Origin: Cryomorphaceae bacterium
Lineage (GTDB): Bacteria > Bacteroidota > Bacteroidia > Flavobacteriales > Schleiferiaceae
Direction of reading: 5' to 3'
Length of the DNA stretch: 5,742 bases
NCBI GenBank assembly: GCA_013911625.1
Contig: JACESW010000087.1
Coordinates: forward strand, 1-5,742
Shown here piece after piece: positions 1-5,451 of this stretch; within the stretch, counting starts at the first letter, position 1, and each line of letters starts with the position of its first letter. The notes under the pieces were generated by a model. That model ran no database searches, was not told where the DNA came from, and saw nothing but the letters and a program-made list of their open reading frames with translations. A program made the position numbers and the translations under genes.

Positions 1-767
1 GAAGTATACTGTAACACTTTGTCTTTGTCTAATTTATCTGCCAATAGATCACGCAGCCCTTTCTCATGCAATGAACTCTTGTACTTTACAGATACCTCCT
101 CTTTGCCACCGCTCAACACCTCATAAAAGCGCTGAATGGCCGGCTGAAGCTCCTCGGTAAAGCTTTTACGATGTTGAAATATAACAGAACCCTCTTCAAC
201 CATTATGTCATCGTAAAGTGCTAACAATGAAGCATCAAAGGTGCGGTTAGAAGCAAAGTACTTTAAGGTTGTATTGCGCTGACCTAAAGCCTTATTATAA
301 TTCATCAACGCATTGAGATAGCTGCGACTGTTCTGGCTGATGGTTGCGTCAACGAGCTTCCGACGCGTTTCAGCTGCATCCAAAATGAGGTCTCTATCCA
401 TGGGTGAAATCATGACAACCGGCAAATAGCCAATATGATCCGCCAATCTTTCAACTTCTTTTCCATCCAGACGGATCTTTTTCTTCTGCCCCTTTTTCAA
501 GCCAATGTCTAGACTGTGATCGCTTCCCTTACGCTCCAGGTTAGCCTTGATCAGCGCCATAGATTCACCGTGGGTAATATTTTGACTGTCGGTTGAACCG
601 AGGTACGAGCGAGTCAAGCTTAGATAATGCAATGCATCGAGCACATTGGTCTTGCCATTACCGTTATTTCCGGTAATGATGTTGACCTTTTCATTGAAGT
701 CCCAATGCGTTGTACGATGGTTCTTAAAATGAGTCAATTCTAAAGCACTAATGATAAGCTTGTCCAT
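1..767 (-). CDS. recF: DNA replication and repair protein RecF (N-terminal part, cut by window edge)
   Basis: RecF is an SMC-like ATPase that binds gapped DNA and, with RecO and RecR, helps load RecA onto SSB-coated single strands. The reverse-strand frame is open for 255 codons from an ATG at 767 and runs off the window, so about 100 C-terminal residues, including the Walker B/D-loop region, are missing (family about 360 aa). Visible landmarks: an N-terminal strand with LTHFKNH (11-17), equivalent to the family's L.NFRN; a Walker A loop GNNGNGKTN at 33-41; LDALHYLSLTRS just after it; SPMDRDL at 121-127 followed by ETRRKLVD at 133-140, matching the family's SPxxRRxxLD region; and QRNTTLK at 163-169, matching the RecF QRNxxLK signature. 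It diverges from the TPR gene with a 69-bp gap, an arrangement I recall from Flavobacteriia. No frameshift is seen. Confidence 0.96.
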   Translation of the reverse strand, partial: MDKLIISALELTHFKNHRTTHWDFNEKVNIITGNNGNGKTNVLDALHYLSLTRSYLGSTDSQNITHGESMALIKANLERKGSDHSLDIGLKKGQKKKIRLDGKEVERLADHIGYLPVVMISPMDRDLILDAAETRRKLVDATISQNSRSYLNALMNYNKALGQRNTTLKYFASNRTFDASLLALYDDIMVEEGSVIFQHRKSFTEELQPAIQRFYEVLSGGKEEVSVKYKSSLHEKGLRDLLADKLDKDKVLQYT

Positions 768-772
768 AGCTA

Positions 773-780
773 CAAAAATA
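773..780 (-). promoter_or_regulatory. Candidate -7 promoter box for recF (TATTTTTG)
   Basis: On the minus strand this reads TATTTTTG, an exact fit to the Bacteroidota -7 consensus TAnnTTTG. It ends only 5 nt before the recF ATG, so a transcript begun here would be leaderless or nearly so. No TTG-type -33 element is found at the usual 17-23 nt spacing; the nearest TTTTG (798-794) is only 13 nt away. The motif match is seen; promoter function is inferred. Confidence 0.35.
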
Positions 781-805
781 GGCTTCCTAGAGTCAAAATT
801 TGTAC

Positions 806-813
806 TATTTTTG
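806..813 (+). promoter_or_regulatory. Candidate -7 promoter box for the TPR-ribH operon (TATTTTTG)
   Basis: TATTTTTG matches the Bacteroidota -7 consensus TAnnTTTG exactly and lies 23 nt before the ATG at 837, leaving a short leader of roughly 15-18 nt. No clear TTG -33 element is seen at the expected spacing, and T-rich DNA makes chance matches likely. It is a copy, in the opposite orientation, of the box facing recF, so the 69-bp gap could hold both promoters. Confidence 0.35.
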
Positions 814-836
814 GCGGACTCAATAATTATATAGCC

Positions 837-1520
837 ATGGCTAAGAAGAATGCACCTGCACAGCAGGATAACTTAGGATTTGATAATGTAGAACAAACGT
901 TGACTAAAACTGAGCAGTTTTTGGAAAACAACGCAAAACAAGTGGGCATCACTGTAGGTGCCGTTGTTGCGGTCGTTCTAGCCTTCTTTGCATACAATAC
1001 TTATGTAGTAGCCCCTAATACCGCTGAAGCAGGTACCGAAATGGCACAGGCTATCAAATGGTTTGAGGCCGATTCTATGGACCTCGCTTTGAATGGTAAC
1101 GGTGGGAACTACGGTTTCTTGGACATCATGGACGAATACGGCAGTACTCCTGCTGGGAATAGCGCACACTACTACGCAGGCCTCGCCTACTTTGCTACTG
1201 GCGATTTCGAAAGTGCTATCGAAACACTCGACAAGTACAGCGCTTCGAACACCGCAACAGGTGCAATGGCATTGGGTGTTATTGGTGATGCATTTGCAGA
1301 ACTTGGTCAAATGGACGATGCTGCAGATTTCTACCAAAAGGCAGCTAAGTCTACTGACAACGCATTTACTACACCACTATTCTTGTGGAAAGCAGGTCTT
1401 GCTTTGGAAGCAAATGACGAAGCTTCAAAGGCTGTTAATCTTTACGAAAGAATTGCAGAAGACTACCCTGAATCACGTCAAGCAGCAGGTATCCAGGGCG
1501 TTATTGCTGCCTTGAAATAA
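837..1520 (+). CDS. Membrane-anchored tetratricopeptide repeat protein (YfgM-like)
   Basis: This is a 227-aa single-pass membrane protein of a type found beside recF and ribH in Flavobacteriia, recognised from memory of its sequence pattern; its exact role is not known. Residues 1-35 form a polar tail, 36-57 a hydrophobic anchor (VGITVGAVVAVVLAFFAYNT), and the rest is alpha-helical and probably extracytoplasmic. After the anchor come LALNG (83-87), YGFLDI (92-97) and YYAGLAY (112-118), strongly conserved in the family. TPR-like helix pairs lie at about 107-137, 143-171 (IGDAFAELGQMDDAADFYQKA) and 180-213 (KAGLAL...YERIAEDYP). By analogy with YfgM, a scaffold or periplasmic chaperone role at the inner membrane is possible, but that is inference. 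Translation starts at an ATG with no strong Shine-Dalgarno. The stop codon is one base before the ribH ATG, so the two are almost surely cotranscribed and translationally coupled. Confidence 0.85.
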   Translation: MAKKNAPAQQDNLGFDNVEQTLTKTEQFLENNAKQVGITVGAVVAVVLAFFAYNTYVVAPNTAEAGTEMAQAIKWFEADSMDLALNGNGGNYGFLDIMDEYGSTPAGNSAHYYAGLAYFATGDFESAIETLDKYSASNTATGAMALGVIGDAFAELGQMDDAADFYQKAAKSTDNAFTTPLFLWKAGLALEANDEASKAVNLYERIAEDYPESRQAAGIQGVIAALK

Positions 1521-1521
1521 G

Positions 1522-1998
1522 ATGGCAACCGCACACCAGCATTTAGATAGCTCCAACAACGAGCAGGTTCCTTCAGGAGAAGGCAAACTCGTAGCTATTA
1601 TTCGCGCTGAGTGGAATCACGAAATCACTTTCGGTCTTGCAGAAGGAGCCAAAAAGACGCTTCTTCAGCACGGCGTTGCACCTGAGGGTATTCTAGAAAT
1701 AGACGTACCGGGAGCAGTTGAACTCACCTTTGGCGCTAAATCTGTCCTCGATGCACACGATCCTGATGCTGTTATTGCAGTAGGTTGTGTTATACAAGGT
1801 GAGACAAAGCATTTCGACTACGTTTGCCAGAGCGTCACTTACGGCATTACAGAACTCAACTTAAGTTACGACGCACCCACTATCTTTTGTGTGCTCACGG
1901 ACAACACCATCGAGCAGAGCCGCGACCGAAGTGGTGGTAAGCACGGCAACAAAGGTGTTGAAGCTGCTGTTGCCGCATTAAAGATGATGGCGCTATAA
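1522..1998 (+). CDS. ribH: 6,7-dimethyl-8-ribityllumazine synthase
   Basis: RibH is the cytoplasmic enzyme that joins 5-amino-6-ribitylamino-uracil with 3,4-dihydroxy-2-butanone 4-phosphate to make lumazine, the last-but-one step of riboflavin synthesis; family members form pentamers or icosahedral 60-mers. At 158 aa it has normal family length. Visible motifs: the substrate-binding aromatic region with EWNHEIT at 30-36; VPGAVELTFGAK at 62-73; GCVIQGETKHFDYV at 88-101, where His97 matches the catalytic histidine; LSYDAP at 114-119; and SRDRSGGKHGNKGVEAA at 133-149, where Arg136 matches the phosphate-binding arginine. The N-terminal 20 residues are polar and not conserved, as is common. No other rib gene is in the window and no FMN riboswitch can precede it, since the gap to the TPR gene is one base. 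Confidence 0.97.
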   Translation: MATAHQHLDSSNNEQVPSGEGKLVAIIRAEWNHEITFGLAEGAKKTLLQHGVAPEGILEIDVPGAVELTFGAKSVLDAHDPDAVIAVGCVIQGETKHFDYVCQSVTYGITELNLSYDAPTIFCVLTDNTIEQSRDRSGGKHGNKGVEAAVAALKMMAL

Positions 1999-2020
1999 GT
2001 GAACCTTCAAGGCACTTTTT
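1999..2020 (+). terminator. Possible weak intrinsic terminator after ribH
   Basis: Directly after the ribH stop, GTGAACCTTCAAGGCAC (1999-2015) can fold with GTG/CAC and CCT/AGG pairs, an AA bulge and a TCA loop, followed by TTTTT (2016-2020). The stem is only six pairs and interrupted, so it may attenuate rather than stop transcription into the DUF2911 gene. Confidence 0.3.
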
Positions 2021-2055
2021 AACTTAACTTCACGACAACCTAAAAAACAATATAC

Positions 2056-2868
2056 ATGAGAAAATGGATTGTGGGCGCATTGGCCCTAAGCCTCAGCTGG
2101 AGCGCATCAGCTCAAGAACTACCTCAACCGTCACCAACTTCTACCGTTGACCAAAGAATAGGTCTCACGGACTTTAGCATTACCTACAGTCGTCCTGCTA
2201 CGCGCGGACGCGCCATCTTCGGGGACCTCGTGCCTTACAATGAAGTATGGCGTACTGGTGCGAATGCTTGCGTAAAGTTTAATGCCTCAACTGACTTTAC
2301 CCTTAATGGTGATGCAGTACCTGCCGGAGAATATGCACTTTTCACCATTCCAGGTGAACAAGAGTGGACCATCATCTTATCTTCCCAAACCAATCTTTGG
2401 GGAAATACAGGTTACACGCAAGAGAGCGATGTACTACGCACAACTGTACCTGCCACTACTGGCGATTTTGATGAAAGCTTTACGATGAGCTTCAAAGCAT
2501 TGAGCACGACTGGTGGCGAATTAGTACTAGAATGGGCCACTACAGAAGTTAGTGTTAACCTAGGAGTAGATTCAGATGGTGAAAGCGGTAAAAATGTCGC
2601 AAAAGCACTATCTGATGCTAAGCGCGCGTACAGAAATGCAGCAAACTACTACAGCGGTCAAGGCGATCATGAAAAAGCGCTAGCGACCATCGAAACTGCC
2701 TTACAGCTAGATCCAGAATACTGGTACACGAATTGGGTAAAGGCTAAAATTCTTTACGCGGCAGGGGATACTAAAGCCGCCCTAAAGCAGGGTAAAAAAG
2801 CAATGGACTTGGGAGCACCTGATTCTTACAGAGCCGGCTACGAGAAAGAAATGAAAGGCTGGAAATAA
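2056..2868 (+). CDS. Secreted DUF2911 domain protein with C-terminal TPR
   Basis: This is a 270-aa exported protein of unknown function. Residues 1-20 are a type I signal peptide: MRK, a hydrophobic core, then WSASAQ, with cleavage likely after Ala19 or Gln20. The DUF2911 domain fills about 28-170, with the family hallmarks YSRPATRGR (44-52), IFGDLVPYNEVWRTGAN (54-70), a beta-rich FTLNGDAVPAGEYALFTIP (81-99) and W104 in the following strand. After a short linker (about 171-180), residues 181-255 form helices resembling TPR units: ANYYSGQGDHEKALATIETA (196-215), LDPEYWYTNWVKAKILYAAG (218-237) and TKAALKQGKKAMDLG. Proteins of this layout are common in Bacteroidota; a carbohydrate- or protein-binding envelope role is possible but unproved. 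The ATG follows an A-rich leader ending ACAATATAC. It has its own 57-bp upstream gap and ends before a strong terminator, so it may be a single-gene unit. Confidence 0.88.
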   Translation: MRKWIVGALALSLSWSASAQELPQPSPTSTVDQRIGLTDFSITYSRPATRGRAIFGDLVPYNEVWRTGANACVKFNASTDFTLNGDAVPAGEYALFTIPGEQEWTIILSSQTNLWGNTGYTQESDVLRTTVPATTGDFDESFTMSFKALSTTGGELVLEWATTEVSVNLGVDSDGESGKNVAKALSDAKRAYRNAANYYSGQGDHEKALATIETALQLDPEYWYTNWVKAKILYAAGDTKAALKQGKKAMDLGAPDSYRAGYEKEMKGWK

Positions 2869-2890
2869 TCTGCTTTTCCACTTCATAAAG

Positions 2891-2917
2891 AAACCCCGCC
2901 TCGAGCGGGGTTTTTTT
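2891..2917. terminator. Strong bidirectional intrinsic terminator between convergent genes
   Basis: The AAACCCCGC arm (2891-2899) pairs with GCGGGGTTT (2905-2913) around a five-base CTCGA loop, and a run of seven T (2911-2917) follows on the plus strand. Reading the other way, the same stem is preceded by A-rich and followed by TTTCTTT, so it can also stop the minus-strand NamZ gene. The T run overlaps the NamZ stop codon by two bases. Confidence 0.92.
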
Positions 2918-4196
2918 ATTCTGTATAATACCCTTGGCTTGTTCTAACATGGTACTCAGGATAAAATGAGTAGTCTGTTGCCATCCGCTTGTATTCAAAC
3001 CACATTTTCTTTTGATAAGACTTCACCCACTCCTCGACGCTCATGCCAGATTCCAAGGCTTGCTGTAGTTGGTTTGAACCGGCCAATTTTTTAAAGAACG
3101 CATTGAAAAATTCTGGCGCCTCCGCGGGAGCATTCTCTTTCCAGTATGCATAGGCATCAAATAAATGGGTCCATTCTATTTCCATTGGGGCAGTGCTTAG
3201 ATCTTGGGACAATTGGACCCCACCACATTGCTTTCCTTCAAACTTGGGATACTTCGATCCGTGATCTGGCGCAGGATTGAATTTATGCTCGTACCCTTCC
3301 CCATCAAGCCAAGGTGCACCAAAACGGGTAAATGGTGCATCGGTGCCTCGTCCACAAGAAATGGGTGTGCCCTCGAAATAACACAAGCTTGGGTAATGCC
3401 AAATGGCCTCTATGGAGCGCAGGTTAGGTGATGGAGGCACTTGGAATTCAGTGAAGACCTTATTGTGAGAATACCCTTTGCATCGGATAACTTCTATGCC
3501 GCCTTTTTTTTCAAAGGCCGTGCGCCACTGTTCATTCTCTGTCGCAGGCATCCAATGCTCACCATAGACCATGGAGGCATATTCTCCCATGGTTAAGCCG
3601 TGCACTACGGGTATAGGATGCAAGCCTACCATACTCTCGAAGCCTGGTTTCAAGATGGGACCGTCGATATAATGACCGTTTGGATTGCCCCGGTCCATAA
3701 TCATGAGCGGGACACCGGCTTCTACACATGCATCAATGACATAGCTCAACGTAGTGCTGTAGGTATAGAATCGAACCCCGACGTCTTGAATATCATAGAT
3801 AACCCAATCCAAGCCCTCTAGCCATTCGGTTGGTGGACGCTTCGTTTTACCGTACAAACTCTTGATGGGTATACCCGTCTTAGGATCGCGGCCGTCTTCC
3901 ACATGCTCTCCAGCATCTTGCTGCCCTCTGAAGCCGTGTTCCGGCGCCCAGACCTGCTGTACATCAACACTCAGCGAAATCAAATGATCCACTGTATGGG
4001 TTCCGTTGGTCAATAAGGAGGTAGCATTGGCCACTACCGCCACAGATTTTTCGGTCAGCTTCATATAGTACTCCCCAGTCTGAGCAATACCTGGCACGTA
4101 ACTTTCTTGACCCCGAGCAGAAAAGCACAGAAGCAATGCTGCGAATAACGCGAGAGTTGTTCTAAATTGCGGAAGAGTGAAAGAAGCTTTTTCCAT
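2916..4196 (-). CDS. namZ: Secreted DUF1343 protein, exo-beta-N-acetylmuramidase (NamZ) family
   Basis: DUF1343 proteins characterised in Bacillus subtilis and Tannerella forsythia (NamZ, CAZy GH171) remove N-acetylmuramic acid from the non-reducing end of peptidoglycan fragments; the same activity is inferred here. The protein has 426 aa, normal for the family. A signal peptide covers about 1-30 (hydrophobic core 13-25, SARGQ before the mature end). Family motifs: VAVVANATSLLTNG (52-65), WAPEHGFRGQQDAG (83-96; Glu86 is a plausible catalytic residue), IPIKSLYG (109-116), YDIQDVGVRFYTYSTT (134-149), DRGNPNGHYIDGP (168-180), PVVHGLTMGEYA (196-207), VPPSPNL (253-259) and YFEGTPISCGRGTDAPF (273-289). 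Gly170 stands where I recall proline in relatives (DRPNP). The ATG is fixed by the signal peptide: the next Met is residue 45. The gene's 5' end overlaps the divergent permease by 20 bp, and its 3' end abuts the terminator. No transport or MurNAc-catabolism gene is adjacent. Confidence 0.9.
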   Translation of the reverse strand: MEKASFTLPQFRTTLALFAALLLCFSARGQESYVPGIAQTGEYYMKLTEKSVAVVANATSLLTNGTHTVDHLISLSVDVQQVWAPEHGFRGQQDAGEHVEDGRDPKTGIPIKSLYGKTKRPPTEWLEGLDWVIYDIQDVGVRFYTYSTTLSYVIDACVEAGVPLMIMDRGNPNGHYIDGPILKPGFESMVGLHPIPVVHGLTMGEYASMVYGEHWMPATENEQWRTAFEKKGGIEVIRCKGYSHNKVFTEFQVPPSPNLRSIEAIWHYPSLCYFEGTPISCGRGTDAPFTRFGAPWLDGEGYEHKFNPAPDHGSKYPKFEGKQCGGVQLSQDLSTAPMEIEWTHLFDAYAYWKENAPAEAPEFFNAFFKKLAGSNQLQQALESGMSVEEWVKSYQKKMWFEYKRMATDYSFYPEYHVRTSQGYYTE

Positions 4197-5394
4197 AGCG
4201 CAAAAGATACGAAAGTCGTCGGGTCCCTCTGTGGTTCGACCACTGCTTAAGTTAAGTACTTATGCTACTGCCCTAGGCATGGCACTTGTCATTTTATCGA
4301 TTACTTCAGGCAAGGGTTTACAACATGCCATCAACGACCAATTCAGGAGTTTAGAAGGGGATATCAATATCAATGAGTATTCCATGCGGCGCACTGGTGA
4401 AAGCGGTGCTATTCTACTCTCAGATTCGTTAGAAACTGCCATTTTATCGGAAGGATTGGTAGCGCACATGCATGCTGAAATCCGAAAGGCGTCGCTCTTG
4501 GTTAATCCATCACAAGATATTTTTGAGGGTATTGAGATTATTGGGTACGACAGTCTTAAAATGAATAGCTTTCTCGCGGACTTCTCTTTAAAAGAGCCTT
4601 CGAGTAAAGGACGCTATGGCATTCATGTTTCCAGTTCTTTACTGAAAAACCTGGCATTGTCGGTGGGTGATACCGCAGTACTAGTTTCTATCAGAGACCA
4701 ACAAAGTGCACCAAGATTACGGGATGCCGTCGTATTAGGTGCCTTTGAAACAGGGTTGGACGAATTTAACCTGAACCACATCATCATGGATATTGAGGAC
4801 GTGCGACGGCTAAACGGCTGGAGAAACGACAGCGTAACCCATTACAGCATAGTCTTAAACGATCCAGAGCACCGAAATACGGTTGCTGCCTATTGGAACG
4901 CCATTGTCCCCTACAACATGCAAGTTCAAAGCTTAGAGTACCGCCACCCCGCGATCTTCGGCTGGCTAGAGCTTTTTGATACAAACATCTTATTGGTATT
5001 GGCTATAGTGCTCATAGTTGCTGTAGCTAACCTGTGTATTGCTTTGCTCGTGTTGATTGTAGACCGCACCAGAATGATTGGTACACTAAAGGCGTTGGGC
5101 GCTTCGGATCGATTGATACTACAAGTATTTATGTGGCTAAGCATGCGTATACTGGCGCAAGGATTGGTGTGGGGTAATCTCATTGGATTGGGAGCAAGTT
5201 TTGTGCAATGGCAGTTTGGGATCATAGAATTGGACCCTAGTACTTACTACATTTCAGTGGCACCGATATCCTTCGATTTCGTTTGGATTGTTTCCGCCAA
5301 TGCCGCTTTCCTGGCAGTAGCTTTTGTCGTCCTACGATTCCCAGTGCGGTGGATTTCAAAATTGGATCCCATAAAGAGTATAAGATTCTCTTAA
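4177..5394 (+). CDS. FtsX/LolC-LolE-like ABC transporter permease
   Basis: This is a 405-aa inner-membrane protein with the MacB/LolCE layout. A short cytoplasmic start with FSIAQKIRKS (5-14) is followed by TM1 at about 28-44 and a large extracytoplasmic domain at about 47-265. TM2 lies at 271-294, then the cytoplasmic coupling segment DRTRMIGTLKALGAS (296-310), TM3 at about 313-345, TM4 at about 366-387, and a tail PVRWISKLDPIKSIRFS typical of Bacteroidota LolE-like permeases. Family members work with a LolD-type ATPase to release lipoproteins or export other cargo; no ATPase is in the window. The GTG start at 4177 is chosen because the family's N-terminus (M..FIA.RI) needs FSIAQKI; the reading frame is open back to 4111 without an ATG, and the first internal ATG (4279) would cut into TM1. 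GGAAG before the GTG is too close to be a good ribosome site. The first 20 bases overlap the divergent NamZ start. Confidence 0.87.
   Translation: MKEAFSIAQKIRKSSGPSVVRPLLKLSTYATALGMALVILSITSGKGLQHAINDQFRSLEGDININEYSMRRTGESGAILLSDSLETAILSEGLVAHMHAEIRKASLLVNPSQDIFEGIEIIGYDSLKMNSFLADFSLKEPSSKGRYGIHVSSSLLKNLALSVGDTAVLVSIRDQQSAPRLRDAVVLGAFETGLDEFNLNHIIMDIEDVRRLNGWRNDSVTHYSIVLNDPEHRNTVAAYWNAIVPYNMQVQSLEYRHPAIFGWLELFDTNILLVLAIVLIVAVANLCIALLVLIVDRTRMIGTLKALGASDRLILQVFMWLSMRILAQGLVWGNLIGLGASFVQWQFGIIELDPSTYYISVAPISFDFVWIVSANAAFLAVAFVVLRFPVRWISKLDPIKSIRFS
4201..4209 (-). promoter_or_regulatory. Candidate -7 promoter box for the NamZ gene (TATCTTTTG)
   Basis: The minus strand reads TATCTTTTG, the Bacteroidota TAnnTTTG pattern with one extra T, followed by CGCT and then the NamZ ATG. 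It lies inside codons of the divergent permease gene. As at recF, a start site 5-8 nt downstream would give a leaderless mRNA. No good -33 element is seen, so the call is tentative. Confidence 0.25.
4231..4243. repeat. Short inverted repeat GTGGT-TCG-ACCAC
   Basis: Perfect 5-bp arms flank a 3-bp spacer inside the permease coding region, 35-47 bp upstream of the NamZ start codon, where an operator for NamZ could lie. Codons here are for SVVRPL, so it may be chance. It is seen once only. Confidence 0.25.
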
Positions 5395-5451
5395 AGCCTT
5401 TAGCGGCCTTGCAATAGTTGCGTAACTTAGAGGCAACCCAAATACAATATT

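Noticed and set aside
978..1337. 119-codon reverse frame inside the TPR gene, and a 140-codon plus frame at 1093-1515
   Set aside because: Both lie fully within the convincing TPR coding sequence in other frames and show no recognisable motifs; they are shadows.
1521..1522. FMN riboswitch ahead of ribH
   Set aside because: ribH starts one base after the TPR stop and no RFN-like conserved sequence is seen upstream of the operon in the 69-bp gap.
2021..2030. TTAAG/CTTAA-type repeats shared with 4246-4257 and 1859-1868
   Set aside because: They are short AT-rich words in unrelated contexts (gap, coding, coding) with no consistent spacing; likely chance.
2771..2998. 75-codon minus-strand frame spanning the DUF2911 3' end and the terminator
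   Set aside because: It reads through the terminator hairpin and overlaps two better genes; no domain is visible.
4118..4196. Lipoprotein signal for NamZ (Cys24 after a Leu-rich stretch)
   Set aside because: The residues before Cys24 are LLL, with no Ala/Gly/Ser at -1, and the hydrophobic core continues past it; a type I signal peptide fits better.
4061..4243. 60-codon minus frame over the NamZ/permease junction
   Set aside because: It is out of frame with NamZ, whose signal peptide and domain fit the 4196 start much better.
4279..4281. Internal ATG as the permease start, which would remove the overlap with NamZ
   Set aside because: It would delete the conserved cytoplasmic start and half of TM1, which relatives need.
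4926..5225. 99-codon reverse frame inside the permease gene
   Set aside because: It is antisense to the TM2-TM3 coding region and has low-complexity composition without motifs.
5417..5437. GTTGC...GCAAC dyad between the permease and the PLP-enzyme gene as a terminator
   Set aside because: The arms are only five bases with an 11-base loop and no T run follows.
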